Source: CADEED01 sp963839685
GTDB lineage: Bacteria > Pseudomonadota > Gammaproteobacteria > Steroidobacterales > Steroidobacteraceae
Length of the DNA: 64,000 nucleotides
Assembly (NCBI GenBank): GCA_963839685.1
Contig: CAWIVS010000012.1
Coordinates: 806,001 to 870,000, forward strand
Reading direction: 5' to 3'
Part shown: positions 15,197 through 24,996 of the stretch, in pieces
Layout of the letters: each line of letters begins with the position of its first letter
How positions within the stretch are numbered: position 1 is the stretch's first letter
Program-made: the position numbers and the translations under genes
The notes under the pieces: generated by a model
Told to the model about the DNA's origin: nothing
The model's input: only the letters and a program-made list of their open reading frames with translations
Database searches by the model: none

Positions 15197-15973
15197 CTAA
15201 TGCGCTTCGCGCGCGCGTGCGCCGTTCTTGCCGGTCAGGTGCACCAGCAAGCCAAGGATCCCCATGGCCCAGACGATCACCGGGCTCGATGGCAGGTCGG
15301 TGACCAGCGAAACGCCGAGTCCCACGACATAACTGCCGATGGCGAGCGCGTAGCCAAAAATCAGCTGCCGCCGAGGCTCATGCCGATAGGTCGCGACCGC
15401 CGGGACGATCAGCGTGGTGAACACCAGGTACACACCGACGAGCTGCACGGAGGCCGTGACGACCACGGCGAACAACACGTAAAACCCAATGCGCCCGATG
15501 CGCTCGCGCAATGTGAACCACACCAGGGCGAACACTGCGGTCAGCACCGCGGTACGGATGAGCTGCGCATTGGACACCCACAGGATCTGTCCGGCCAGCA
15601 GATCCTTGAGGTTGTCACCGCCATGCGGATTGTTGGCGAGCAACAGGATTTGCGCGGTGGAAGCCAGCACGAACAGGATGCCGATGAGCGCCTCCTGCAC
15701 CTCGGGGCGCTTGCGCTCGGTCCACGTGAGCAGCAAGGCGCCGGAAAGCGCGGCCGCGCCGGCGGCGATCTGCGCGCCCCAGCCTTCGATCGGCAACTCG
15801 AAACTGCTGGCGATGATCACGCCCAGCGCGGCGACTTGCGCGATGGCGAGATCGATGAACACGATGCCACGCGACAGCACCTGCTGGCCGAGCGGCACGT
15901 GCGAGATCGCGACCAGGCAGCCCGCGACGAGCGCGGGCACCAGGATGCTGAAATCGATGAGCATGTCGTTCAT
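15197..15973 (-). CDS. Metal (zinc/manganese-type) ABC transporter permease
   Basis: A 258-residue membrane protein of the ABC-3 family (ZnuB/MntB-like) with about eight hydrophobic helices. Its start LIDFSILVPALVAGCLVAIS and the LGQQVLSRGIVFIDLAIAQV segment are typical; that loop contacts the ATPase. Its ATG overlaps the stop of the binding-protein gene by 4 bases, and it closes the operon 14 bases before tRNA-Arg. The expected ZnuC-type ATPase is not present here and must be encoded elsewhere if the system works. Zinc is the likeliest metal; manganese cannot be excluded. Confidence 0.88.
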   Translation of the reverse strand: MNDMLIDFSILVPALVAGCLVAISHVPLGQQVLSRGIVFIDLAIAQVAALGVIIASSFELPIEGWGAQIAAGAAALSGALLLTWTERKRPEVQEALIGILFVLASTAQILLLANNPHGGDNLKDLLAGQILWVSNAQLIRTAVLTAVFALVWFTLRERIGRIGFYVLFAVVVTASVQLVGVYLVFTTLIVPAVATYRHEPRRQLIFGYALAIGSYVVGLGVSLVTDLPSSPVIVWAMGILGLLVHLTGKNGARAREAH

Positions 15974-16875
15974 TTCAGCGCCGCTACCAGCTTGTTGATG
16001 GTGTCGTCGAACAACCCGAACAGATCGCGGGCTTCGGGACTGCCGCCCACCGAGAACGGCAGCACCACGGCGGGCGCGTGCACGCGTTCGGAGAGCCAGT
16101 TGGCAGCCTTGGGATCGTTGTAGGCATTCAGCAGGATCAGCCGTGGCGGCGTCGTGGTGAGCTTGCCGACCAGCGAGCCGAGGTAGGCGGCCGTCGGCGG
16201 CACGCCGGGCTTGGGCTCGATCGAGGCGACTTCGACCAGGCCTAACCAGTGACAGAGATACACCTGGTCGCGATGCATGATGACCACCTGCGCGCCCTTG
16301 AGTGGCGTCGCCTTGGTTTCCCACGCCCTGATCGCCGTCGCCCATCGCGTATCGAAGTCCTTGCCGCGCGCCGCGTAGTACCCGGCCTGCGCCGGATCGA
16401 GCTGCGCGAGCCGCGCACTGAGCGCGTGCGCCACGAGCGTGATGTTCCGCGGGTCGAGCTGCACGTGGGGATTACCCTGCGGATGGATGTCGCCCATGGA
16501 GCGATCGAACTTCACCGGCACTTCCAGCAACTTGAGCGCCTGGACCGCTTCGAAATAGCCGGGCGCACCAGGCTGGATGCGCGCGTTGCCGGACTCCTGG
16601 ACCAGCACGGGCAGCCAGCCCACCTCGAGCTCGGCGCCCGTCGCAACCACCAGGTCGGCGCTGCGGGCACGCGCGACCAGGCTGGGCTTGGCTTCGACAC
16701 GGTGCACGTCCTGCAGCGCGGTGGTGGCGACGTACACGTTGACGCGGTCACCTCCCAGCTCCTGCGTCAGCGCACCCCAGTCGGGCGTGGTGGCCAGCAC
16801 CTTGAGCGCGGCCTGCGCGGGAATCGCGCCGGTTGCGACCAACAACATTGCAAAGACACGAATCAGGGATTTCAT
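15970..16875 (-). CDS. Metal ABC transporter substrate-binding protein (ZnuA-like)
   Basis: A 301-residue periplasmic protein of the cluster A-I (ZnuA/PsaA) family. It has a signal peptide (MKSLIRVFAMLL to AQA), the domain start LKVLATTPDWGALTQELGGD, and candidate metal-binding His residues in QDVHRVE, GNPHVQLDP and VIMHRDQVYLCHWLG. It lacks the long His-rich loop of E. coli ZnuA. ATG 16875 is chosen because the signal peptide begins there. It follows the porin gene by 10 bases and overlaps the permease gene. Confidence 0.88.
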   Translation of the reverse strand: MKSLIRVFAMLLVATGAIPAQAALKVLATTPDWGALTQELGGDRVNVYVATTALQDVHRVEAKPSLVARARSADLVVATGAELEVGWLPVLVQESGNARIQPGAPGYFEAVQALKLLEVPVKFDRSMGDIHPQGNPHVQLDPRNITLVAHALSARLAQLDPAQAGYYAARGKDFDTRWATAIRAWETKATPLKGAQVVIMHRDQVYLCHWLGLVEVASIEPKPGVPPTAAYLGSLVGKLTTTPPRLILLNAYNDPKAANWLSERVHAPAVVLPFSVGGSPEARDLFGLFDDTINKLVAALK

Positions 16876-16885
16876 TGTTGGATTC

Positions 16886-18265
16886 CTAGTACTTGTGGGC
16901 GCCATGCGCGCCGAGCCCGTAGATGTACTGCAGGCGGAAGATGTCGTCGGTATCGCCGTCATCGCGCGCGTTGTCCCGGTCGTACTGGGCGCGCAGGCGC
17001 GAGAACTCGCTGGGACTCCAGTCGAGCATCAACGAGACGCGGTCGGGACTGGCGCTGAGCAGGCCGTCGGGCGCGAATGCATAACTCGGTGTGCCCGAAT
17101 CCAGCGCGTCGTACCGCACGCCAGCGCGCCAGCGCGCCGCGAATTGATAGACGCTCTGCAAATACCAACCCGACTGCGTATTGCGATAGTCGTCGGCGAG
17201 CTGGGCGCCGTCGCCATCGAAGATCTCGCCGCTTTCACGACGGTGCATGTATTCACCCTGCAGCTTGAGCTGACGGCGCGGCGACGGCGCCCACTTGAGT
17301 ACGCCATCGACGACCCAGGTATCCGAGTCGCCCGTGAAGCTTTCGAACAGTGGTTCACCCGTGACGTCTTCGATGCCGCCCTCACGATCCTCGGCCCGCT
17401 GTGTGAGCCACGCCGCGCCTGCCCGCCAGCTGGTGTAGTCGCCCACGTCGCCACCCACGTGTGCAAACAGGTTCGCGCCGTTGAAACCATTGCTCTCGAG
17501 CCGGGTCGCGGGGAAGCCGTCACCGTTGCCGGTCTCGGCCCCGAACTCGAGGAACAGGTTCGTTGGCGCCAGCCATTTCACCTGCACGCCGTTCTGCCGG
17601 AACTGGCCGCCGAACATGGCCTGGTACACCAGCGGCTGATCGACGAAATCCCAGGCGTGCGCGTGCACTTCGTTGAGATAACCAAAGCCCGAGAAGAAGC
17701 GCCCACCCTTGATGGTGAGCCCATGGCGCAGCGCCGTGGTCCGAAAGAACGCCTCTTCCACTTCGATCTCGTTGTCGCCCGTGATCGCGGCGGTGAGCTG
17801 TCCGGAGAAATACGGATCGATGTTGGCGCTGAAGGTCAGCTCGGATTCGCCCAGATTGAAACTGCGCTCGCCGGGGCCAACCTCATCGCCTGCCGGAACG
17901 AAGCCCGCGATGCGCCAGTCGCCAGGGTCGCGCGACGTGTTCGTGAACGAGCCGCCGAGAATCATCGACACCGCCGGATTGAAGGCCGACGCGCCGCTGC
18001 CTGCCGCCGGGGTGGTCGCGGGCATCGGCTCCGGCGGCGCGGGCGGCGGCTCCGGCGGCACGGCCGCCAGCGCCGCATCGGCGGTAGCCGTATTGACGGT
18101 CTCCAGTTGCTGGATGCGCGATTCGAGTGCATCGACGCGCGCGCTGTATTCACTCTTCATTGCCTGGAATTCGGCCCGCAACGCCGCAACGTCGTCGGCG
18201 GCGGAAGCCATCCCAGGCATCGTGGCCAGCGCGATCAGCGCGGCCGCGGACCAGAATATCCTCAT
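16886..18265 (-). CDS. Outer membrane porin-like protein with N-terminal coiled coil, in the metal operon
   Basis: A 459-residue exported protein: a signal peptide (MRIFWSAAALIAL to ASA), a coiled coil at about residues 25-60 (VAALRAEFQAMKSEYSARV), a Pro-rich linker, then an amphipathic beta-barrel ending RLQYIYGLGAHGAHKY. The layout recalls OprO/OprP-type and other trimeric porins with N-terminal coiled coils. Its place next to a ZnuA/ZnuB pair suggests that it admits metal or a metal complex through the outer membrane, which is inference. A GGAG ribosome site precedes ATG 18265. Confidence 0.75.
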   Translation of the reverse strand: MRIFWSAAALIALATMPGMASAADDVAALRAEFQAMKSEYSARVDALESRIQQLETVNTATADAALAAVPPEPPPAPPEPMPATTPAAGSGASAFNPAVSMILGGSFTNTSRDPGDWRIAGFVPAGDEVGPGERSFNLGESELTFSANIDPYFSGQLTAAITGDNEIEVEEAFFRTTALRHGLTIKGGRFFSGFGYLNEVHAHAWDFVDQPLVYQAMFGGQFRQNGVQVKWLAPTNLFLEFGAETGNGDGFPATRLESNGFNGANLFAHVGGDVGDYTSWRAGAAWLTQRAEDREGGIEDVTGEPLFESFTGDSDTWVVDGVLKWAPSPRRQLKLQGEYMHRRESGEIFDGDGAQLADDYRNTQSGWYLQSVYQFAARWRAGVRYDALDSGTPSYAFAPDGLLSASPDRVSLMLDWSPSEFSRLRAQYDRDNARDDGDTDDIFRLQYIYGLGAHGAHKY

Positions 18266-18336
18266 GGAAGTCTCCTGCAGAAAACACACGATCACGCGGG
18301 CGCGCGGGCGCCGGCGTGAAGCTCAACGGAGTTTCT

Positions 18337-18709
18337 TCAGGAGATCGCGGGGGGTGCGCGTGAACGGAACCCGGTGAAACCGCGCTGCGGTGCGGGTTTC
18401 GACTCTTCGCGGCTGCAGGCACTTGCATGGACGACATTTGCGTCTGCGACGACGCTGGCGCCGCCGCCCACCATGTTCTGCAGCGGTGCGGACGACAGAC
18501 ACTTGGCGCAGACCTGCGGCCGCGTGTGAATCCGCCTTCAGGTGAGTGCTGAAGTGCAGCACCACGCCGATCTGGGCGCAGAACAGCCCCAGGCACAGCA
18601 GGTGAACAATCCAGCGACGATTACGGCGGATCAGAAAAGCCTCCGGGCGCGAGTATCCGCCCGACGTCGACCAATCGACAAGCCCGTTGGCGAAAGGTTT
18701 CACCCGCAA
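18337..18709 (-). pseudogene. DUF2946-like small membrane protein with CxxC motif (frameshifted)
   Basis: The 5' frame encodes a membrane segment, RWIVHLLCLGLFCAQIGVV, then HLKADSHAA. Near base 18520 the coding sense moves to another frame that continues QVCAKCLSSAPLQNMVGGG and ends RSRAPPAIS, stop at 18337-18339. A CxxC after a TM helix and a C-terminal SRAPPA-type tail is the DUF2946 pattern, often found near metal transport genes. One indel separates the halves, so this may be a consensus error. It lies just upstream of the porin gene and so is probably the first gene of the metal operon. The start (TTG 18709 or later) is unresolved. Confidence 0.6.
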
Positions 18710-18718
18710 CGCGGCGGA

Positions 18719-20443
18719 TCAGTGCGAGTCGCGAGTGACGGCTGTACCGCTGCCGCCTACCAGGAAGTCCAGGTCTGCGCCCTTGTCGGCCTGCTGCACG
18801 TGCTCGACATATAACTTGTAGTAGCCGCGCTTGGGTGCCTCGGGCGCCTGCCATTCGCCCTTGCGGCGCGCGAGCTCTGCGTCGCTCACGTCGAGATGCA
18901 GCTTGCGGGCGGGCACGTCCAGCTCGATCACATCACCGGTGCGCACCAGCGCCAGCGGTCCGCCGGCGGCCGCTTCCGGCGCCACGTGCAGCACCACGGT
19001 GCCATAGGCGGTGCCGCTCATGCGCGCATCGGAGATCCGTACCATGTCGGTGATGCCCTTGCGCAGGATCTTCGGCGGCAGCGGCATGTTGCCGACCTCG
19101 GCCATGCCGGGATACCCCTTCGGGCCGCAACCCTTGAGCACCATGATCGAGTTCTCGTCGATCTCGAGATCCGGGTCATCGATGCGCGCCTTCAGGTCTT
19201 CGATGGTTTCGAACACCACCGCCTTGCCACGATGCTTGAGTAGTTTGGGCGTCGCGGCCGAGGGTTTGATGACCGCGCCGCTCGGCGCGAGATTGCCGCG
19301 CAGGATGGCGATGCCCGCGTTGGCTTTGAAGGGATCCTTGAACTCCTTGATGACATCGCGGTTCCAGCACGGCGCGCTGGCGAAGTTCTCGCCCATGGTC
19401 CGACCGTTGGCGGTGAGCGCGTCGCCATTGAGCACGTGGCCGATCTCGCGCAGCACCGCGGGCAGACCGCCCGCGTAGTAGAAATCTTCCATCAGGTATT
19501 TGCCCGACGGTTGCAGGTTCACGAGACACGGAAGTTGTGAGCCGTGCTTGTCCCAGTCCTCGAGCTCGAGTTTCACGCCCAGTCTTCCGGCAATCGCCAG
19601 CAGGTGCACCACTGAATTGGTGGATCCGCCGATGGCCGCATTCGCCATGATGGCGTTCTCGAATGCCTTGCGCGTGAGGATCTTCGACAGCACGAGATCC
19701 TCGTGCACCATTTCCACGATGCGCCGGCCCGAAAGTTGCGCGAGGCGATAACGCCGCGCGTCGACTGCGGGGATCGCCGCGTTGCCGGGAAGCGAAACGC
19801 CGAGCGCTTCGACCATGCTCGCCATCGTCGAGGCGGTGCCCATGGTCATGCAGTGGCCTTTGGAGCGATGCATGCACGATTCGGCGGCGGTGAATTCCTC
19901 CTGGCTCATGCGCCCGCCGCGCACGTCTTCCGACATCTGCCAGACGCCGGTGCCGGAGCCGATCTGCTTGCCGCGGAAGTGCCCGGTGAGCATCGGCCCG
20001 CCCGAAACGCCGATGGTCGGCAGATCGCAGCTCGCCGCGCCCATCAGCAGCGAGGGCGTGGTCTTGTCGCAGCCCATGAGCAGCACCACGCCGTCCATGG
20101 GGTTTCCGCGAATCGATTCTTCGACGTCCATGCTGGCGAGATTGCGAAACAACATCGCGGTCGGCTTGAGCTGCGTCTCGCCGAGCGACATCACCGGAAA
20201 CTCGAGCGGAAATCCGCCGGCCTCGTACACACCGCGCTTCACGAACTCCGCGAGTTCGCGGAAATGTCCGTTGCACGGCGTGAGTTCACTCCAGGTATTG
20301 CAGATGCCGATGACCGGGCGGCCGTCGAACATGTCGTCCGGATAGCCCTGGTTCTTGAGCCAGCTGCGGTGAATGAAGCCATCCTTGTCCTGCTTACCGA
20401 ACCAGTCCTGGCTGCGCAGCCGCTTTTTCACCTTCGAATCCAT
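18719..20443 (-). CDS. IlvD/Edd family sugar-acid dehydratase, probable L-arabinonate dehydratase
   Basis: A 574-residue member of the IlvD/Edd Fe-S dehydratases. The conserved Cys residues appear in GICNTWSELTPCNGHF, LMGCDKTTPSLLMG and HRSKGHCMTMGTASTM. The C-terminal barrel has the SDARMSGTAYGT motif. The C-terminal extension with KRGYYKLYVEHV is that of sugar-acid (arabinonate/fuconate-type) dehydratases rather than branched-chain IlvD. It is divergent from a cluster with an SDR, a GguC/AraD1 protein, a sugar ABC transporter and an aldose epimerase. ATG 20443 has a GAGG ribosome site. The sugar is inferred from context. Confidence 0.85.
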   Translation of the reverse strand: MDSKVKKRLRSQDWFGKQDKDGFIHRSWLKNQGYPDDMFDGRPVIGICNTWSELTPCNGHFRELAEFVKRGVYEAGGFPLEFPVMSLGETQLKPTAMLFRNLASMDVEESIRGNPMDGVVLLMGCDKTTPSLLMGAASCDLPTIGVSGGPMLTGHFRGKQIGSGTGVWQMSEDVRGGRMSQEEFTAAESCMHRSKGHCMTMGTASTMASMVEALGVSLPGNAAIPAVDARRYRLAQLSGRRIVEMVHEDLVLSKILTRKAFENAIMANAAIGGSTNSVVHLLAIAGRLGVKLELEDWDKHGSQLPCLVNLQPSGKYLMEDFYYAGGLPAVLREIGHVLNGDALTANGRTMGENFASAPCWNRDVIKEFKDPFKANAGIAILRGNLAPSGAVIKPSAATPKLLKHRGKAVVFETIEDLKARIDDPDLEIDENSIMVLKGCGPKGYPGMAEVGNMPLPPKILRKGITDMVRISDARMSGTAYGTVVLHVAPEAAAGGPLALVRTGDVIELDVPARKLHLDVSDAELARRKGEWQAPEAPKRGYYKLYVEHVQQADKGADLDFLVGGSGTAVTRDSH

Positions 20444-20545
20444 CGCCTCGCCTCTTCTGACCGGCAAGCACCATCGCACAGGCGACAGTGGAATATCTAT
20501 ACTTCAGCGCCTTTCCCGCAGCATCGCACCACCACGAGGCTCACC
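20444..20545. promoter_or_regulatory. Divergent promoter region of the sugar-acid cluster
   Basis: The 102 bases between the dehydratase and the SDR start codons. A TATACT hexamer at 20498-20503 is a good -10 candidate for the plus-strand genes; no clear -35 is seen. No regulator gene lies within the cluster. Confidence 0.4.
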
Positions 20546-21347
20546 ATGGCCGTCGATCGACGCGATTCTTCCTCCGCTCTCAGCGGTGGTGCCAGTTACC
20601 CATCATTGCGCGGACGCAGCGTATTCATCACCGGCGGTGGCTCGGGCATTGGCGGATGCATGACCGAGTCATTCGCGAGACAGGGCTCGCTGGTGGCATT
20701 CATCGACATTGCCGACGGCCCGTCCCAGGCGCTGGTGGAAAAGGTCGAAACGGCCGGACTGCCGCGCCCGTGGTATCGCAAGGTGCGACGTGACCGATAT
20801 TCCGGCGCTGCAGACCGCCATTCGCGACGCTGCGCAGGCCCTGGGCGATTTCCACGTACTCATCAATAACGTGGCGAACGACGACCGGCACAGTTTCATG
20901 CACGTCACTCCCGAGTACTACGACGCGCGCATCGCGGTAAACCAGCGCCCGGCGTTTTTCGCCATCCAGGCTGTGGTGCCCGGCATGAAAAAGATGGGCG
21001 GCGGCTCGATCATCAACTTCGGCTCGAATTCCTACGGTGCCAAGGGGCGGAATTTTCCGGTGTATACCACCGCCAAGTCGTCGGTGATCGGACTCACACG
21101 CGGCCTGGCCGCGGAACTCGGCGAACATCGCATCCGCATCAACGTCATCACGCCGGGATGGATCATGACCGGACGCCAGGTCGAAAAATGGCTCACGCCC
21201 GAGGGCGAGATGGAGATCTGGCGCAACCAGGTATTGCCGGACAAGGTGACGCCCGAAGACGTGGCGCCTCTGGCACTGTTCCTCGCATCCGACGATGCGC
21301 GCGCCTGCTCGGCGCAGGAATACATTGTCGATGCCGGTTGGTTGTGA
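20546..21347 (+). pseudogene. Short-chain dehydrogenase/reductase, probable sugar 1-dehydrogenase (frameshifted)
   Basis: A Rossmann-fold SDR. The nucleotide motif reads FITGGGSGIGG near residue 30, and the catalytic Ser and YxxxK lie in INFGSNSYG and PVYTTAKSS. Near 20780 the frame changes: an extra G in AAGGTGCGACGTG splits the expected WYRKCDVTD. All expected family blocks are present on both sides with no stops, so a consensus error is likely. It is the first gene of the plus-strand operon, 8 bases before the GguC gene. Oxidation of arabinose or a related sugar to its lactone would feed the dehydratase across the divergent promoter. Confidence 0.8.
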
Positions 21348-21355
21348 GGAGAGCC

Positions 21356-22360
21356 ATGCGGTTTTTGCAATACGTCGATAACCATCGCACCCGGGTCGCG
21401 CGGGTGGATGATGCGGGCGTCGTGACGCCCTTGTCCCGCTTTCAGACCATGTATGAGCTGGCGCGCACGGCGATTGCCGGCCGCCAGGGCCTCGAGCAGG
21501 TTGTTAGTGGCGAGCAGTTCGATGCGCCGGTAGCTTATGCCGATCTGTTGCGCGACGGCCGCCTGTTACCTCCGCTCATGCACCCGGATCCGGCGCACTG
21601 CCTGGTGTCGGGCACGGGACTCACGCACCTGGGCAGCGCGACAGCGCGCGATTCGATGCATCAAACACTCAAACAGGATACCGAGCTCACCGACTCGATG
21701 AAGATGTTCAAATGGGGAGTCGAAGGGGGCCGTCCAGCCAAGGCAAGTGAAGGCGGGACCCCGGGTACGCAGCCGGAATGGTTCTACAAAGGCAACGGCG
21801 GCAATGTGGTCGCCTGCGGCCAGCCAATCGAATCGCCGGACTTCGCCGAAGACCACGGCGAGGAGCCCGAGCTCGTCGGTTGCTACCTCATCGACGACCA
21901 CGGACGGCCGCACCGCCTCGGGTTCGCCATCGGCAACGAGTTCTCCGATCACGTGACCGAGCGGCGCAACTATCTACTACTGGCACACTCGAAGCTGCGG
22001 CAGTGCGGTGTCGGCCCGATGCTGACCAGCGGCGCGCTTCCCTCCCACATGGAAGGCACCAGCCGCATTCTCCGTGGCGGCGAAGTGTTGTGGCAGAAAC
22101 CGTTCCTGACGGGCGAAGGCAACATGAGCCACACGTTCGCGAACCTCGAGTATCACCACTTCAAGTACCGGCAACATCGAGCACCGGGCGACGTGCATCT
22201 GCATTTCTTCGGCACCGCGACCCTGAGCTTCGTCGACAACATACGGGTCGGGGCCGGCGATGAATTCGAAATCGACCTGCCGGCGCTCGGTGCGCCGCTC
22301 AGGAACCGGCTGGTCATCGAGCGCGGCGGACACACGCTCGACGGCACCACCGCGTTGTGA
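21356..22360 (+). CDS. GguC/AraD1 family protein (fumarylacetoacetase-like)
   Basis: A 334-residue protein of the AraD1/GguC family, a distant branch of the fumarylacetoacetate hydrolase fold. Visible are the acidic metal site around EPELVGCYLIDDHGRPHRLG, then FAIGNEFSDHVTE and LRQCGVGPML. GguC-type genes travel with arabinose/galactose ABC transporters in proteobacteria. Family members act on 2-keto-3-deoxy sugar acids or remain unassigned. A GAGGAGAG ribosome site precedes ATG 21356. In this cluster it probably works downstream of the arabinonate-type dehydratase. Confidence 0.85.
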   Translation: MRFLQYVDNHRTRVARVDDAGVVTPLSRFQTMYELARTAIAGRQGLEQVVSGEQFDAPVAYADLLRDGRLLPPLMHPDPAHCLVSGTGLTHLGSATARDSMHQTLKQDTELTDSMKMFKWGVEGGRPAKASEGGTPGTQPEWFYKGNGGNVVACGQPIESPDFAEDHGEEPELVGCYLIDDHGRPHRLGFAIGNEFSDHVTERRNYLLLAHSKLRQCGVGPMLTSGALPSHMEGTSRILRGGEVLWQKPFLTGEGNMSHTFANLEYHHFKYRQHRAPGDVHLHFFGTATLSFVDNIRVGAGDEFEIDLPALGAPLRNRLVIERGGHTLDGTTAL

Positions 22361-22372
22361 GGTAAAGGGCGA

Positions 22373-22435
22373 ATGATCATGCAGCGACGCCGTACCGGAA
22401 ACCTGGCCGTGGTCGGCCAGTCGCGCAAGTACTGA
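22373..22435 (+). CDS. Short open frame coupled to the sugar ABC ATPase (20 residues)
   Basis: MIMQRRRTGNLAVVGQSRKY, starting 12 bases after the GguC stop. Its stop shares a base with the ATPase start (TGATG at 22433-22437). It may be a leader peptide that couples translation or the worn end of a lost gene. No family is recognised; the evidence is position and the overlap only. Confidence 0.3.
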   Translation: MIMQRRRTGNLAVVGQSRKY

Positions 22436-23962
22436 TGAACGACTCCACTATCGTGCTCGAGGCACGGGACATCGCCCGCGCCTTTCCGGGGGTGCAGGCG
22501 CTGGCCGGAGTCGATCTGACACTGCGTGCCGGTGAAGTACATGCGCTGATGGGACAGAACGGCGCCGGCAAGTCGACATTGATCAAGGTGCTCACGGGCG
22601 TCCACGCCCCCGACGCGGGGACGCATCGTGCTCAACGGCCAGGCCATCTCGCCGCACTCGCCCTTGCATGCGCAGCATCTCGGCATCAGCGCGGTGCATC
22701 AGGAAAGCCACATGCTGCCGAACCTGACCGTGGCGGAAAACATCTGCGCCGGCCGGTATCCGCGACGGCCCTGGATTCGCGGCGGCGGAATCGACTGGGC
22801 GGAAACTCAACGGCGCGCGCGCGAATTGCTCGCCGATCTCGGCATCGAGCTCGACGTGACACAACTCGCAGGCCCACTGCCCGCGGCCCTGCAGCAGCTC
22901 GCCACCGTGGCGCGCGCCGTCGCCACCGACGCGCGCGTGTTGATCCTCGACGAACCGACTTCGAGCCTGGATGCGGACGAGGTCCAGGCGTTGTTCAAAC
23001 TCTTGCGGCGACTGCGCGATCGCGGCGTTGCAATCCTGTTCGTCACGCACTTTCTCGACCAGGTCTACGAGATCTGCGATCGCATCACCGTGCTGCGGAA
23101 TGGCCGGTTCGTGGGCGAATATGCCAGCGCCAAACTCGACGCGCGCGGCCTGGTCGCGGCCATGGTTGGGCGGGAGCTGGCGCAGCTGCAGGACGCGCCG
23201 GCGCACGCGCCACCCGCCGCAAACGGTGCCGCACCGGTGCTCGCCGGCCAGAACCTCTCGCGGCGTGGCCAACTCAGGCCCATGGACATCGAGCTGCGGG
23301 CCGGCGAAGTTCTCGGACTGGCCGGCTTGTTAGGCTCCGGCCGCACCGAACTCGCCCGGCTGCTGTTCGCTCTCGACGCCCGCGACTCGGGCGAGATCCG
23401 CATCGATGGCAAGCCGGTGAAACTCGAGCGACCCACGGACGCCCTGCAGCACGGCCTGGGTTTCTGTCCCGAGGATCGCAAGCAGAGCGGCATCGTGGCG
23501 GAGTTGTCGGTGCGCGAGAACATCGTGCTTGCCCTGCAGGCGCGCATGGGGCTCGCCAGGTTTCTCACGCCTGCGGAACAACGCACGCTGGCCGAAAGGC
23601 TGGTGGCGGCGTTGGGCGTGAAGACTGCGAGCATCGAGACCCCGGTCGGACAACTTTCGGGCGGCAACCAGCAGAAGACCATCATCGCGCGTTGGCTCGC
23701 AACAAATCCCCGCGTGTTGATCCTCGACGAACCGACACGCGGCATCGATGTCGCCGCCAAGCAGGAACTGATGCACGAGATCCTGGAGTTGGCGAGCGGC
23801 GGCACCGCGGTACTGTTCATCTCGGCCGAGATCGAGGAAGTGGTGCGCGTCTCGGATCGCATCATGGTATTGCGCGATCGCGCCAAGGCCGGCGAGTTGC
23901 CGCGCGGCGCGGACGAGGATGCGGTCTATTCGATGATCTCGATGACTGCGAGCGCGCGATGA
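22435..23962 (+). pseudogene. Sugar ABC transporter ATPase, YtfR/AraG type (frameshifted)
   Basis: A double-ABC ATPase of the carbohydrate CUT2 class. Domain 1 begins MNDSTIVLEARDIARAFPGV with Walker A GQNGAGKST. Near 22622 one base too many or too few (GGGACGCATCGTG) moves the frame, after which IVLNGQ and domain 1 continue: LPAALQQLATVARA and LILDEPTSSLD. Domain 2 has the variant Walker A GLLGSGRTE, LSGGNQQK and LILDEPTRGID. It overlaps the first permease by ATGA. With the two permeases it matches the YtfR-YtfT-YjfF furanose transporter order. A periplasmic binding protein is missing. One indel only, possibly a sequencing artefact. Confidence 0.85.
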
Positions 23963-24996
23963 AGCGACTGATGCAACATGCGCTGTTCTGGCCGGTGGTC
24001 ACTCTCGCGCTGCTCATCGTCGTGAGTGCGAGCTTCAACCCGTCGTTCCTGCGTGTCGCCTGGCAGGGCGGACACCTGTACGGAAACCTGGTCGACATCC
24101 TGAATCGCGCGGCGCCGCTCATCGTGGTGTCGATGGGCATGACACTGGTGATCGCCGTGCGCGGCCTCGACATCTCGGTGGGAGCCGTGGTGGCGATCGC
24201 CGCGACCGTCGCGGCACTCATGATCGGCGGCAGCTTCAACGCCGGCGGCGAGGTGGCCAGCAGGTACCCGCTGTGGCTTGCCCTCGGCACCGCGCTCGTC
24301 ATCGCAGCCGCCTGCGGGCTGTGGAATGGGCTACTGGTGGTCAAGGCGGGCATGCAACCCATCGTCGCGACACTCATCCTCATGGTCGCGGGGCGCGGCA
24401 TCGCGCAGTTGCTGACTGGCGGCCAGATCATCACCCTCTATTACCCGCCCTTCTTCACGCTGGGCAATGGCTTCCTGCTCGGCGTGCCGGTGGCCCTGTG
24501 GATCGCCGCGAGTCTGTGGGGCGTGCTGCACCTGGCGTTGTCGCGCAGCGCGCTGGGACTGTTCATCCGCGCCATCGGCGGCAATCCCGAAGCGGCGCGC
24601 GTGGCCGGCGTGCGCTCCGCCACGATCACACTGTGTGTGTACACCTTCTGCGGCCTCGCCGCGGGCGTCGCGGGACTCATCATCAGCTCCAACGTCAAGA
24701 GCGCCGACGCCAACAACGCCGGTCAGTTGCTCGAACTCGACGCCATCCTCGCGGTGACGCTCGGCGGGACCGCACTCACCGGTGGCCGCTTCACACTGGC
24801 CGGCACCGTGATCGGCGCGCTCATCATCCAGACGCTGACCTCGATGATCTATTCCCTCGGTGTGCCACCCGAGGTGAACCTGGTGGTGAAGGCCGCGCTG
24901 GTGTTCGCCGTGATGCTGCTGCAGTCGGCCGAATTCCGCGCGCTCATCGCACGCGCCGTGCGTCGCGAGACGGCCCCCGTCGGGAAAGCACGATGA
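23959..24996 (+). CDS. ytfT: Sugar ABC transporter permease (YtfT-like)
   Basis: A 345-residue inner membrane permease of the CUT2 (ribose/galactofuranose) class with about nine or ten helices. The family features are VDILNRAAPLIVVSMGMTLV, the RGLDISVGAV loop and the GGTALTGGRFTLAGT loop near the C terminus. The sequence follows E. coli YtfT closely in its N-terminal half. It overlaps the ATPase stop and the second permease start by 4 bases each. Substrate is inferred as L-arabinose or galactose in furanose form, from neighbouring catabolic genes. Confidence 0.88.
   Translation: MKRLMQHALFWPVVTLALLIVVSASFNPSFLRVAWQGGHLYGNLVDILNRAAPLIVVSMGMTLVIAVRGLDISVGAVVAIAATVAALMIGGSFNAGGEVASRYPLWLALGTALVIAAACGLWNGLLVVKAGMQPIVATLILMVAGRGIAQLLTGGQIITLYYPPFFTLGNGFLLGVPVALWIAASLWGVLHLALSRSALGLFIRAIGGNPEAARVAGVRSATITLCVYTFCGLAAGVAGLIISSNVKSADANNAGQLLELDAILAVTLGGTALTGGRFTLAGTVIGALIIQTLTSMIYSLGVPPEVNLVVKAALVFAVMLLQSAEFRALIARAVRRETAPVGKAR

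Noticed and set aside
22435..24996. A single 853-codon open frame that appears to fuse the sugar ATPase with the YtfT-type permease
   Set aside because: After the first 60 residues the frame encodes no recognisable ATPase until the permease begins. The real ATPase continues in another frame from 22622 to 23962, so the long frame is a result of the frame change.
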